Position numbers and translations under genes: made by a program
Notes under the pieces: generated by a model
What the model was told of the DNA's origin: nothing
Seen by the model: only the letters and a program-made list of their open reading frames with translations
The model's database searches: none
Shown: positions 1 through 8,928 of the stretch, in pieces
Position numbering within the stretch: the stretch's first letter is position 1
Layout: each line of letters starts with the position of its first letter
Assembly: GCA_963775185.1 (NCBI GenBank)
Contig: CAVZIE010000006.1
Coordinates: forward strand, 310,001 to 374,000
Direction of reading: 5' to 3'
From: JAPSGB01 sp963775185
GTDB taxonomy: Bacteria > Myxococcota_A > Polyangia > Polyangiales > Polyangiaceae
Length of the DNA stretch: 64,000 nucleotides

Positions 1-585
1 GGTCGCGTCATCTTCCCCGGCGTGGACGAGGCGGAGCGTCGCGTCGACTACATGTACCGGACGCGCGAACGGCTGCGGGAGCTGGTGGACGCAGCCATGA
101 CCGCTCCTGCGAAGCTGCCCGCCGAGCTGACCCGGCTGCGCGACGCCGCGACCAAGGCGCTCGAGGAAGGCCGCGCCGCGCTCGACGACGATCTGAACAC
201 GCCGGTCGCATTGGCCGCCCTCGGCGAGATCGCGACCGTCGCCAACGAGATCGGCGATCTCGCGCTCAAGCGTCGCAAGGACGCGAGCTTCGCCGGCGCC
301 GCCGCGGTCGCCGCCCGGCTCGTCGAGACCGCGCTCGTCGCCCTCGCTCGCGAGCTCGGCGTCCTGGGAACGCCCGTCGTCGAGTATCGCCGTCGCACGC
401 GCGAGCGGCGCATCCGCCTGCGCGGCCTCACCGCGGACGTCATCGATCAGAAGGTCGTCGAGCGCACGGAAGCCCGCAAGAACAAGGACTTCGCCCGCTC
501 CGACGCGCTTCGCGACGAGCTGGCCGCGCTCGGCATCGTGCTCAAGGACACCGTCGTCGGCACCACCTGGTCGATCGACATCTGA
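1..585 (+). CDS. cysS: Cysteinyl-tRNA synthetase, C-terminal part (5' end outside window)
   Basis: The reading frame is open from the first base and ends at TGA 583-585, giving the last 194 residues. CysRS charges tRNA-Cys in the cytoplasm. The visible part begins just before the conserved RVDYMYRTRERL helix, passes through the DALR-like anticodon-binding helical bundle (DDDLNTPVALAALGE), and ends with the segment EARKNKDFARSDALRDEL followed by VVGTTW, which is typical of bacterial CysRS C-termini. The catalytic HIGH and KMSKS motifs lie upstream of the window. Family assignment is confident because both the DDLNTP and the FARSDALRDEL segments are CysRS hallmarks. The downstream 426 bases hold only repeats. 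Confidence 0.95.
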   Translation, partial: GRVIFPGVDEAERRVDYMYRTRERLRELVDAAMTAPAKLPAELTRLRDAATKALEEGRAALDDDLNTPVALAALGEIATVANEIGDLALKRRKDASFAGAAAVAARLVETALVALARELGVLGTPVVEYRRRTRERRIRLRGLTADVIDQKVVERTEARKNKDFARSDALRDELAALGIVLKDTVVGTTWSIDI

Positions 586-778
586 CGAACGCGGCGAGCC
601 GATCGGCGGTGAAGCTGTCGGCCGCTTGTCGTTGATCGTCGGGTGTTGGCCGTCGGCAGGGGGGTTGGTCCGGCGCGGTATCCCGCAGGCCGGCGCTCGC
701 TCGCACGGCGTCGCCGCGCGTCGGCACCTGCTCGATCGCGCCGTCCATCAACGTCGCGTCCGCGTCGTGACTGCGCGG

Positions 779-825
779 CGGCCACGAGATGGCTCGCCCG
801 GCGCGACGGGTGTCTGGTGACCGTG
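779..825. repeat. R2 repeat, degenerate unit
   Basis: This 47-bp unit starts CGGCCACGAGATGG and ends CTGGTGACCGTG. It is the most diverged of five R2 copies in the window: the central CGTAGCGGGTG has become GCGACGGGTG. It lies 3 bases before the next unit. Confidence 0.65.
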
Positions 826-828
826 CGC

Positions 829-877
829 CGGCCACGAAACGGGGTCCGCTCGTAGCGGGTGGCATCTGGTGGCCGCG
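829..877. repeat. R2 repeat, full 49-bp unit
   Basis: The unit starts CGGCCACGAAACGGGGTCCG, contains CTCGTAGCGGGTGGCAT, and ends CTGGTGGCCGCG. Its ends form an inverted repeat (CGGCCAC / GTGGCCG). It matches the copies at 16344, 34965 and 35017 in length and central sequence. Confidence 0.75.
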
Positions 878-1011
878 CGCCGGCCGCACCGCTGGCGAGC
901 GACGCCTCGGCGGGGGACGCGGCGAGCGACGCCTCGGCGGGGACGTCGAGGTGGATACCGCGCCGGACCGGCATCCAGCCGTGGAAAACTAGCCGCCGCC
1001 GTTGGACGCGA

Positions 1012-1749
1012 TCACACGCCGATGAAGAGGCGGTGGGCGAAGTTTCGCTCGAGCTTGGCGCGGAGCACCTTGTCTGCCGCGGTCTCGATGTCGTACTCCA
1101 CGCGCTTGAACTCGAAGCGCTTCGAGTCGGAGTCGAACACGGTGAAGCTGGCGCGGTTGTCGTAGTCGCGCGGTTGGCCGACGCTGCCGACGCTGACGAT
1201 GTACTTGCGATCGTCCGCGAGATCGAAGTCCACCGGAGGAAGCTCTTCGACCGACGTGGGGGTGAGGGCGAAGACCTTGCACAAGTGCGAGTGTCCGATC
1301 AGCGTGATGTGGCCCAGCTGGTCGAACATCGGCAGGCACTCGCGCGCCTGCTCGGGAGCGAAGATGTACTCGAACTCTTCGAGGCGAACCGGCGAGCCGT
1401 GACAGAGGTGCACGGCGATCTCGTCGAGCTTGATCTGGTAGGGCAAGCTGCGGAGCCACTGCATGTTCTCTGTGGAGAGCAGCTGCGCGTGGGTGTCGAG
1501 CGCGTGGCGTGCGGCCTCGTAGTAGTACGAGTAGTCCATGCGGCCCGCGACGGCGGCGTCGTGATTGCCGAGAATGCACGCCTTGGTGCGCTCGCGGATC
1601 AAATCCGCGCACTCGTTGGGCGAGCCGCCGTAGCCGACGGTGTCCCCGAGACAGTAGAACGCGTCGATTTGTTCGGACTTGTACGCCTCGAGCACCGCGG
1701 AGAGCGCCTCGTAGTTCGCGTGGATGTCGCTGAGGATGCCGAGACGCAT
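1012..1749 (-). CDS. Metallophosphoesterase, YfcE/Mj0936-like
   Basis: The protein has 245 residues. The N-terminus MRLGILSDIHANYEALSAVL carries the first metal-binding motif (DIHAN). It is followed by CLGDTVGYGG (GD motif), ILGNHDAAVAG (GNHD), CHGSP, and LIGHSHL (GHSH). Together these are the complete calcineurin-like dinuclear metal site. The fold suits cytoplasmic phosphodiesterases or phosphatases of the MJ0936/YfcE group, and the physiological substrate cannot be read from sequence. The ATG at 1747-1749 was chosen because the DIHAN motif normally sits within ten residues of the start; the frame stays open upstream only as GC-rich shadow. It is transcribed away from the gene at 1924. Confidence 0.85.
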   Translation of the reverse strand: MRLGILSDIHANYEALSAVLEAYKSEQIDAFYCLGDTVGYGGSPNECADLIRERTKACILGNHDAAVAGRMDYSYYYEAARHALDTHAQLLSTENMQWLRSLPYQIKLDEIAVHLCHGSPVRLEEFEYIFAPEQARECLPMFDQLGHITLIGHSHLCKVFALTPTSVEELPPVDFDLADDRKYIVSVGSVGQPRDYDNRASFTVFDSDSKRFEFKRVEYDIETAADKVLRAKLERNFAHRLFIGV

Positions 1750-1923
1750 TGGGGGGAGGGCGAACGATAACACGGACGGGCGCGAAGTGACGGTACGTGA
1801 TCTTCGACGTGAGGGCGGATTTTCCACGAAAAGGCCGGCAAGGCCCTGGAGCCGCCGGGAGGTACGGGACACGCGAGCAGTCGCGGGCGGGACGCCGGGA
1901 TGTCCCCGGACTAGGCTCGCCGC

Positions 1924-2565
1924 GTGACTGGCACAGACGACACGGGCCATCCGCTTCACTCCGACGGCGGCGGCAGCGTTCCGGAGGCGCCCGAGCCGCC
2001 TCCGGCGGAGATCGGCGACCTGGTCGAGGCTTGCCGCGAGTTCGTGCGGCGCGCCCTGGCGCTGGAGCTGGACCTGTCCGCGGACACGCTGCCCGTCCTC
2101 GACCACTATCTGTCGCTGGTGCGGTCGAGCGCCGAGGAGCGGCCGACGCTCGTGCCGCTGGTGACGCGCGCGGTGGGCGCGTACTTCGGCGAGCTCGTGC
2201 GCCGGCGCATCGGCGGGTTCTGGTTTCTACCCGACGCGGACGTGCACCACTGGCTGCTGTGCGCGACGCCGGTGTACCTGTCGCTCAATCCGGTGGGGAT
2301 CGCCTACGACGCGCTGTATGGACAGAGCGACCACGACGGGCCGTCCGCCGAGCTGCGGCTCGCGCCGGAAGACCGGGAGGCGGTCGAGAAGCGGCTCGCG
2401 CTGCTTCCGCCGGTGAGCGAGAGCGACTACTTCCTGCTGTCGACGCGTCTCGAGGTCCTCGACATCGCCGTGGACGCGCTGCGCGCGCAGATGATGGCCG
2501 GCGGTCGGCAGGACGTCACGTTCGAGCCGGCGGACTACGAGGGAGATCTGGAGCTGGACGGCTAG
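1924..2565 (+). CDS. Hypothetical cytoplasmic protein
   Basis: The 213-residue protein starts at GTG 1924, just upstream of the first sensible coding segment. It has no signal peptide or membrane segment. After a Pro/Gly-rich head of about 25 residues, the rest looks helical and acidic, with a well-defined block LPVLDHYLSLVRSS around residues 55-70 and a motif FWFLPDADVHHWLL near 100-112. Normal third-position GC supports it as a real gene. I do not recognise the family. It is divergent from the phosphoesterase and convergent, with only one base between the stops, on the lipoprotein gene at 2567-3874. Confidence 0.7.
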   Translation: MTGTDDTGHPLHSDGGGSVPEAPEPPPAEIGDLVEACREFVRRALALELDLSADTLPVLDHYLSLVRSSAEERPTLVPLVTRAVGAYFGELVRRRIGGFWFLPDADVHHWLLCATPVYLSLNPVGIAYDALYGQSDHDGPSAELRLAPEDREAVEKRLALLPPVSESDYFLLSTRLEVLDIAVDALRAQMMAGGRQDVTFEPADYEGDLELDG

Positions 2566-2566
2566 G

Positions 2567-3874
2567 TCAACGCTCCGGTGCGCCGGCGTCGGGCTCCGCG
2601 CCGACCTCGACGCGCGCGGGAAGCGCCAGCGTCTTCGGTGGATCGACCTCCGCGCCGAAGAAGTCACGCCACGACACGACGTAGGTCCCCGGCCGCGGCC
2701 CGATGATGTACTGCTGGCTGTGCGGCTTGACCCACGCGACGGGAACGCCGTCGAGCAGGACGTAGCGCAGCGTGTCCGTGTGATTCACAGCCAGCAGGCC
2801 CTCGCCAGGCGCGCCCGCAGTCGGCGGATCGGTCGAGCGTACGTCGCGCGTGCGGAACTTGGCGATGTCGTCCCGCGTCAGGAACACGCCGGTGGTCTGC
2901 GGCGGCAGCTGATCGACGCTGAGCTCGGCGTCGACCGGTGGCACGAAGAGCTCGCCATACGGCAGGTCCTGGCGCCGCGTGATGGTCCGCACCTCGAAGG
3001 CCACGTGACCGTGATCCGGCCAGGCGAGCTCGGCCTTCAGCGGCGTCAGCTCCGGTGCACACACGGTCGACGACGGTTCCACGGCGACCAGCTCGACCAG
3101 CAGGCGGCACAAGAGCTCGCCGCTGGATGTGATGCCGGGGAGGCGCGCCTGCTCCAGTGTGATGGTGCCCGTCTGGGTCGTGAGCTGCGTGCGCTCGGTC
3201 ACCATGCCGAGCAGGTTGCCCTTGCCGAGATTCTTCGCCTTGCCGACAACCAGCGGCACCACGTCGGCACGCCGCTCGGCGAACAGCGCGCGCAGCGTGC
3301 CCGGCTGCATGATCCGGTACTTCTGTTCGTTGGGCCACACCAGGATGTTGCCGTAGCGGTCGGAGCGCGCGCGCAGCGCGACGTGCGGCGGCACGGGAAA
3401 CGCGGCGCTGGCGAATTCGAAGCGCATGCGACCGGCGACCGATAGATCCACCGTGACGGCGAGGGGTGTCTTCTCGCGGGCGCTCTTGAGGGCGTCCTTG
3501 TCGACCTCCGGCGCGGGTGACGGAGCTGGCACGTCCGCCCACCGCCACGCGGCATCGAGCGTGACGCCGACGCCGTCGCGCTGCGTCAGCGTGTCCCGCG
3601 GCAGCACGTCGTCCGGGCGTAGCGTCTTCGGAGTGGGCGGCCCGGCCTCGGTGATGATCAAGCGTCCGGCCGAGTCCGCCGGGATGCCGCCGTGTCCGCC
3701 GTCGGCGGTGCGTGTGCGTGGCGAAAGCTCGGCCCCCGAGGCCAGCGGTGCGGGCATGATGCTGGCGTTGGGGCTCGGCTCGAGCGGATCGTTGTGCGGC
3801 GCTTCCTTCTCATGCGCAGGGCAGCCCGTCGCGAGCAGGGCGGTGAGCACGATCGCGCCGGTCGTCGATCTCAT
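2567..3874 (-). CDS. Lipoprotein of unknown function
   Basis: The 435-residue protein begins with a short signal peptide ending in the lipobox LLATGC, so it should be a lipid-anchored envelope protein. Residues 25-105 are Pro/Ala-rich and disordered. The remainder looks like beta-rich periplasmic domain material (for example QPGTLRALFAERR and PGTYVVSWRDFFG) with no motif I can assign. Its ATG overlaps the stop of the upstream HAD gene in an ATGA junction (3871-3874), so the two are likely translationally coupled and may act together. Confidence 0.7.
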   Translation of the reverse strand: MRSTTGAIVLTALLATGCPAHEKEAPHNDPLEPSPNASIMPAPLASGAELSPRTRTADGGHGGIPADSAGRLIITEAGPPTPKTLRPDDVLPRDTLTQRDGVGVTLDAAWRWADVPAPSPAPEVDKDALKSAREKTPLAVTVDLSVAGRMRFEFASAAFPVPPHVALRARSDRYGNILVWPNEQKYRIMQPGTLRALFAERRADVVPLVVGKAKNLGKGNLLGMVTERTQLTTQTGTITLEQARLPGITSSGELLCRLLVELVAVEPSSTVCAPELTPLKAELAWPDHGHVAFEVRTITRRQDLPYGELFVPPVDAELSVDQLPPQTTGVFLTRDDIAKFRTRDVRSTDPPTAGAPGEGLLAVNHTDTLRYVLLDGVPVAWVKPHSQQYIIGPRPGTYVVSWRDFFGAEVDPPKTLALPARVEVGAEPDAGAPER

Positions 3875-4626
3875 GGCTCGATCCCGAAGCTCTCGATCAC
3901 GCGGACGCGCGCGTCGAGATCGGGGGCGCCGGGCAGATGCTGCGTATCGACGAGAAACGACTCCGCCTCCGGAAACAGCTGCTTGAAGATGTTGCAGTTC
4001 CCGGGCTCGTTGTCGAAAGCCGCGATCACGTCGCCGCTGCGCGAGAGTCGCGGCGCGTGGAGTTGCTTGAACGTGCTGTCGTCGGTTTCGGCGTCTGGCT
4101 TGAGTACCAGCTGCGTCCCCGGGACGCCGATCGGGAAGCCGAGATCGCGCAGGCTTGCCAGGCTGCCGAGCGCCATGTTGGGCAGGTCCCGTCCGGTGAA
4201 ATAGACGATCGTCGCGCCGGCGTCGTAGCAGGCGCGCGCGAACTCGAGGGCGCCCTCGGTCGGCCGGTCATGCACCAGGAAGTCGTCGGTGAAGAAGCGG
4301 TCGCGCCAGAACGACAAGGCTTCCTCGACCAGCTGCTCGCCTTCCACGCCAATGAGCCCGAGGCTCTCTTCGACCAGATAGACGAGGCGTTCGAACTCGG
4401 CCTGCTTGAGTAGCTCCGCCTCGCGCGGGTAGCGCCCGGCCCAGACCTCCGCGAGGTCGTGCAGGATGGCCAGACTCCGTGGACGGTTGTCGAGTAGCGT
4501 TCCGTCGAGGTCGAACACGACCAGCGGAGGCCGATTCCGGGCGGCGCCGGCGCGCTCGATCACGCTCCGGAGCAGCTTCGTCTGGTCTCCGCGCGAGACC
4601 GGCGGCGGCTTGAATGAGGAGGCCAT
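3871..4626 (-). CDS. HAD-superfamily hydrolase
   Basis: The protein has 251 residues. Motif I is VVFDLDGTLLDNR near residue 36, motif II is IVYFTGRDLPN (Thr in FTGR), a Lys lies in VLKPDAETDDSTFK, and motif IV is probably VIAAFDNEPGN. This is the arrangement of small-molecule phosphatases of the HAD superfamily; the cap insert between motif I and II is helical (EVWAGRYPREAELLKQ). Substrate is unknown. The ATG at 4624-4626 gives MASSFKPPP; an upstream in-frame start exists but adds only basic shadow sequence. It is coupled by an ATGA overlap to the downstream lipoprotein gene. Confidence 0.8.
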   Translation of the reverse strand: MASSFKPPPVSRGDQTKLLRSVIERAGAARNRPPLVVFDLDGTLLDNRPRSLAILHDLAEVWAGRYPREAELLKQAEFERLVYLVEESLGLIGVEGEQLVEEALSFWRDRFFTDDFLVHDRPTEGALEFARACYDAGATIVYFTGRDLPNMALGSLASLRDLGFPIGVPGTQLVLKPDAETDDSTFKQLHAPRLSRSGDVIAAFDNEPGNCNIFKQLFPEAESFLVDTQHLPGAPDLDARVRVIESFGIEP

Positions 4627-4686
4627 CGGGGAGGCGTAGCGTAGCGCGAGGTGCGCTCGCAACCCAGTCTCGTCGACCCGGGCGCG

Positions 4687-5595
4687 CTAGCCGCGCGCGC
4701 GGCCGACGAGCTCGGCCGCGGTGAGCCCGCGCTGCTCGCAGTAGTCGGCGATGCCGTTCATGACCTTCAGCGCCGCACACGGGTCCGAGAAGCTGGCGGT
4801 GCCGACCTGGACCGCCGTGGCGCCGGCGAGCAGGAACTCCACGGCGTCGCGGGCCGTGGAAATGCCTCCGATTCCGATGATCGGGATGCTCACGGCGCCG
4901 GCCAGCTCCCACACGATGCGGAGCGCGATCGGGCGCAGGGCCGGCCCGCTGAAGCCGCCGGTCCGGTTCGCGAGACGCTGGCGCATCGTCTCCGGATCGA
5001 TGGACATGCCGCGGATGGTGTTGATCGCGGTGATGGCATCGGCACCGGCGCCTTCGCAAGCGCGCGCGACCTCCGCGATGTCGCCGGCCTCGGGGCTCAT
5101 CTTCACCCACACCGGTCGCTTGGTGGCGGCCCGCACGGCGGCCGTGACCTGCGCGGCGAGGCGCGGATCCTTGCCGAACTCGATGCCGCCGTGGGTCACG
5201 TTCGGGCACGACACGTTGAGCTCGACAGCGTGCACGCCGGGCTCGCCCTCGAGCCGCTCGGTGATGCGCACGAAGTCTTCGACGGTGCTGGCGAAGATGT
5301 TCGCGATCACCGTGACCCCGCGCTCGCGCAGCGTCGGCAGCTTGTCGCGACAGAAGGCCTCGACCCCGACGTTGGCCAGGCCGATGGCGTTGAGCATGCC
5401 CGCCGGCGTCTCGCAGATGCGCTCGGGCGGATTGCCCGGCCGCGGGTGCAAGCTGAGCCCCTTGGTGCAGATGCCGCCGAGGCGCGCGACGTCGAAGAAG
5501 TCGTCGTACTCCAGCCCGTAGCCGAAGGTGCCCGACGCGGTCAGCACCGGGTTCGCGAGCTCGAGCGCTCCGACGACCACGCGCTGCGCTGTCAT
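4687..5595 (-). CDS. pyrD: Dihydroorotate dehydrogenase B, catalytic subunit
   Basis: The 302-residue protein is a class 1B dihydroorotate dehydrogenase that oxidises dihydroorotate to orotate in pyrimidine synthesis. The FMN-binding TIM barrel is complete: NPVLTASGTFGYG at the start, the catalytic cysteine in the loop ELNVSCPNV (class 1 enzymes use Cys where class 2 use Ser), GADAITAINT, IIGIGGI, and TAVQVGTA near the end. Its ATG overlaps the last bases of pyrK (ATGA type, 5592-5595), so the two subunits of the heterotetramer are translated together. The order rimI-pyrK-pyrD indicates one operon read from right to left. Confidence 0.93.
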   Translation of the reverse strand: MTAQRVVVGALELANPVLTASGTFGYGLEYDDFFDVARLGGICTKGLSLHPRPGNPPERICETPAGMLNAIGLANVGVEAFCRDKLPTLRERGVTVIANIFASTVEDFVRITERLEGEPGVHAVELNVSCPNVTHGGIEFGKDPRLAAQVTAAVRAATKRPVWVKMSPEAGDIAEVARACEGAGADAITAINTIRGMSIDPETMRQRLANRTGGFSGPALRPIALRIVWELAGAVSIPIIGIGGISTARDAVEFLLAGATAVQVGTASFSDPCAALKVMNGIADYCEQRGLTAAELVGRARG

Positions 5596-6407
5596 GTCGG
5601 CCTCGACGCCTTGCGCGGCGCGTGGTCGCCTTGCGCCCAGTCGACACGGCGCGCGTCCACGCAGGGCCCCTGGGTGCAGGCGTAGATGTAGCCGCCCTCG
5701 CGCATCGGCACCGGGCAGCCGAGGCACACGCCGTAGCCGCACGCCATGGGCGTCTCCAGCGACGCCTCGCACGGGACGTCGCGGGCGGCGCAGAGCTCCG
5801 CGACGCGCGCCATCATCCGGTCGGGCCCGCAGGTGTAGACCTCCGTGCCGGCGTCGAGCAGCGGCCCGAGGACGTCGGTCACGCGACCGCGGGTTCCGCG
5901 CGTGCCGTCCTCCGTGGTGATCGTCAGGTCGCTCACCTCCGCCAGCTCGTCGTCGAGCGGCAGATCGCGGACGCTGCGCCCGCCGTAGATGCACTGCGGG
6001 CGCACGCCGTCCGCGGCAAGCTGTCGCGCCAGGAACAAGAGCGGCGCGACGCCCACACCGCCGGCGACCAGCAACGGCTTGCGATCGCGCGAAGGCGGAT
6101 GCCAGGTGTTGCCGAGCGGTCCGAGCAGGGAGAACGGCTCGCCGGGCTCGGCGCGCGCCATGCGCGTCGTCCCTTCGCCGACCACCTTGATCAGGATCGA
6201 CGGCGTCGTGCCGGCGGTGAGATAGCTCATCGGGCGCGGCAGGAGCGGCGCGTCGCCCCACTCCGCGCCGCGCACCATGGCGAACTGCCCGGGGCGCGCC
6301 GGGACGCCCTGCGGGACGTCGAAAGTCAGGACGTGATAGGCGTTGCCGATGCTCTCGCGGCGCAGCAGCGGCGCGACGAGCAGGCGGCGTGGCGCGTGTT
6401 CGTCCAT
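5592..6407 (-). CDS. pyrK: Dihydroorotate dehydrogenase B, electron-transfer subunit
   Basis: The 271-residue PyrK subunit carries FAD and a 2Fe-2S cluster and passes electrons from PyrD to NAD. It shows the flavin-binding RPMSY (here LLPRPMSYL), a nucleotide-binding stretch LLVAGGVGVAPLLFLA, and the C-terminal cysteine cluster CGYGVCLGCPVP with a later Cys in IYACTQGPC. The ATG at 6405-6407 lies one base after the stop of rimI. A TTG at 6420-6422 is in frame, but the ATG fits better. Confidence 0.92.
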   Translation of the reverse strand: MDEHAPRRLLVAPLLRRESIGNAYHVLTFDVPQGVPARPGQFAMVRGAEWGDAPLLPRPMSYLTAGTTPSILIKVVGEGTTRMARAEPGEPFSLLGPLGNTWHPPSRDRKPLLVAGGVGVAPLLFLARQLAADGVRPQCIYGGRSVRDLPLDDELAEVSDLTITTEDGTRGTRGRVTDVLGPLLDAGTEVYTCGPDRMMARVAELCAARDVPCEASLETPMACGYGVCLGCPVPMREGGYIYACTQGPCVDARRVDWAQGDHAPRKASRPT

Positions 6408-6408
6408 C

Positions 6409-6897
6409 TCAGCTGTCCGCAAATTGGATCTCGTCGTGCGCCGGGAGCACCTGGCCGGTTTCCGGATCGATCGCGAGCATCATCTCGATAGCGTCCTCGA
6501 GGTTGTCGGCGTAGTACCCGCGCCTCACGCCGATCGCCGTGAAACCTTGCGAGCGGTACAGGCCGATGGCCGCGCGGTTGGTGCGGCGGACCTCCAGTAG
6601 CACGAGTCGCGCTTTTTCGCTGCGGGCTCTTTCCACGACCGCGCTCATCAACGCGCGGCCGACGCCGCGGCGGCGCTGGTCGGGATGGGTGGCGACGTTC
6701 AACACGTGGACCTCGTCGGCGACCGACCAGACCAGCGCGAAGCCGGCGGGCGACGGATCGTCGGGATCGAGGCGCACCACCCAGACGCACGCGAAGCCGC
6801 GCTTCTGTTCGGCCTCGACGTCGAGCTCCACGCCGGACAGGGTCGCGATGCGTTCGACCGCTTCGCGCTCGCCGGGAGCCATCGGAACCACGTGCAT
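6409..6897 (-). CDS. rimI: GNAT N-acetyltransferase, RimI-like
   Basis: The protein is 162 residues long and consists of one GNAT domain. The acetyl-CoA loop is THPDQRRRGVGRALM, and the C-terminal helix-strand segment is RRTNRAAIGLYRSQGFTAIGVRRGYY, matching the RimI group that acetylates the N-terminus of ribosomal protein S18. Whether S18 is the true target is an inference from family resemblance. It is the first gene of the rimI-pyrK-pyrD run, with the pyrK start one base beyond its stop. The cheA stop lies 20 bases upstream on the same strand. Confidence 0.82.
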   Translation of the reverse strand: MHVVPMAPGEREAVERIATLSGVELDVEAEQKRGFACVWVVRLDPDDPSPAGFALVWSVADEVHVLNVATHPDQRRRGVGRALMSAVVERARSEKARLVLLEVRRTNRAAIGLYRSQGFTAIGVRRGYYADNLEDAIEMMLAIDPETGQVLPAHDEIQFADS

Positions 6898-6917
6898 GGG
6901 GTCTGAAGGCTAGCCCG

Positions 6918-8928
6918 TCACGCCACGTGTGCCCAGGCGCGCGCGGCCAGCAGGGCCGCGTCCAGTGCGAGCCTCAGCGAGCCGTCACCGCGAAGCACGG
7001 CACCGCTGTACGGTCCCGCCGCGGCGACCAGCGGCGGCAGCGCCCGGATTCCGACTTCGTCCACCTCGCCTACGGCGTCCACGCCGATGGAAATCGACTG
7101 CACGCCGTGGATCACCAGCTCCAGCGCGAGGCTCGGAGGTCGGGGGGCGGCGAGCCCCAGGCAGCGCGCCAGCGGGACGGCCTGCTTGCCGGCGCGCGGG
7201 ACGTCGATGCGTCCGGTGAAGCTCACCGGCAGCGCGAACAGCTGTTCTGCGGCTTCCAGCCACAACACGTCGACCATGCCGCGCTCGCTCGGGACCTCGA
7301 TCGTCGCCACCAGACCGCTGCCGGGCCGGCTGCCAAGGCGGATCGCGCCGCCGAGCCGGCGCACGACGTCCTGCGCGAGATCAAGACCGACGCCGCGTCC
7401 GGCGAGCAGATCGGCGCCCTCGCGCGTGGTGAGCCCTGGCGCGAACAGCAGCGCCAGGAGCTCGTCGTCGTGCACCATCGACGCGATCTCGCCGGACATG
7501 GTGCCCGCGCCTACGGCGAGCTCGCGCACGCGCGCGACGTCCACGCCGCGGCCGTCGTCCTCGACCACCAGCCGCAGCCAGTCGCCGAGCCGTTCGGCGT
7601 GCAGCGATGATCGTGCCGTTCGGCGGCTTGCCGGCGCGCGCGCGTTCCTCGGGCGACTCGATGCCGTGCGCGATCGCGTTGCGGACGAGCTGCATCACCG
7701 GGTCGAGCAGGCGCTCGGCGACGCGGCGATCGATGGGGATGTCGCTACCGCTCGCGAGCACTTCCGTCGTGCGTCCCTCGCGCGAGGCCAGGCGGTGCGC
7801 GCCGTGCGCCACGCGTTCGAACAGCCAGCCTGCGCTGGTCCGGCGCAGCGCGGCTACGCTCTGGCGCATGTCACCCGTGCGCGCGTGCAGCGTCTCGGCG
7901 TTGCGACGGCACACGAGCGCGCTGCGATCCGCGTTCTCCGCCGCGGCGCCGAGCTTGCGCGCGGCGACCTCGACGCGCTGCAGTGCCGCTGCCGGCGCGC
8001 CCCAGGGGCGCGGCGGGCCGATCAACCGCAGCGCCTCGAGCAAGCTGGCGCGCATGTCGCGCAGGCGCGTGGCGACCTGGCGCGCGCTCTCGGCCGTGGC
8101 CTCGAGCTCGTCCTGGACCAGGTCCAGGCGCTCCAGCTGCTCCAGGAAATCGTCGATCGTCGCGGCCGGGACACGCAGTAGCTCGTCGGCGGGAGCCTCG
8201 TCTTCCGGCGCTGCCCAGGTGCCGGGCGGGGCCGAGCCGGTCACGCGCACGGCGTCCGCTCGCGGTGGCGTCGCGGCGCGCGGCTTCGCGCGCAACGTGG
8301 CCAGGGCGTGGGACGGCTGATCGAGCATCAGCGCGAGCACGACGCGATGACGGGCGAGCTCGGTCACGACGTCGCTCGCCGCGCGGTCGTCGCCGAGCGC
8401 CGACTTGAGCCGCGCTTCCAGGCCGTGGCAGTACCACGCGGTTGTGTCGTCGCCGACGGAGCTCGCCGCGCCCTTCATGCTGTGCGCGCTGCGATACGCG
8501 CGCTCGACGGTCTCGCGCGGCGGCTCGTCGCTGGCGAGCACGGCGTCGAGCTCGCCCAGCCGGTCGCGCATCGTGGCCAGGTACTCGGCCCGATAGCGAG
8601 CCTCGGGAGCGGTCGGCCCGAGCCCGGGCGGCGGCTCGGGCCAGCTCGTCGGAAACGGCGGCTTGCCGGCGCGCAGGCGGTCGCGCGCGCTGCCCAGCAG
8701 CTCGCGCGCCTGGCTGCGTGCGCGGTCGTCTCCAGCGCGCAGGCGCGCGTCGAGCTGCGCCAGGACCAGCGACAGGTCGTCGTGACGCGCCATCGCGGCG
8801 GCGCCCTTCAGCGAGTGCAGCGCGGCGTGGGCGTCGGCGGGCGACGACCCGGGCTCCAACGCGGTCAGCCGGCGCGCGATCTCCTCCGACAGCAGCTGGT
8901 CGAGGGCCGCGTCGCGCGAGCCGGTCAC
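6918..8928 (-). CDS. cheA: CheA-type histidine kinase with two HPt domains, interrupted by a +1 frameshift
   Basis: This is a soluble chemosensory kinase. Two HPt domains come first, with phospho-accepting His38 (LHSLKGAA) and His149 (AHSMKGAA). A helical dimerisation region follows, then the ATPase with the N box (VRNAIAHGIESPEERARAGK), G1 (VEDDGRGVD) and G2 (GRGVGLDLAQDVV), and a C-terminal CheW-like domain. The frame changes between NGTII and LHAERLGDWLRL at about 7605-7612: one extra base must be removed to join the N box to G1. Total length modulo three agrees with one inserted base. The start is GTG 8926-8928, overlapping the upstream stop as GTGA. If the shift is real, the kinase is inactive. 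Confidence 0.85.

Larger units (their letters stand above)
667..976. repeat. R1 repeat pair (arms 667-683 and 953-976)
   Basis: The right arm reads GGATACCGCGCCGGACCGG followed by CATCC. Its reverse complement matches the left-arm core GGTCCGGCGCGGTATCC at 667-683. The arms face each other and enclose about 270 bases that include two R2 units. The left arm has lost the GATG lead seen in better copies. Confidence 0.75.
586..1011. other. Intergenic region made of dispersed repeats
   Basis: This 426-base stretch between cysS and a convergent phosphoesterase gene shows no convincing gene. It holds an R1 arm near 667-683, the opposite R1 arm at 953-976, and two adjacent R2 units at 779-825 and 829-877. 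Between 896 and 951 there is a short direct repeat of GCGAGCGACGCCTCGGCGGG. Any open frame here simply reflects high GC. Confidence 0.7.
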
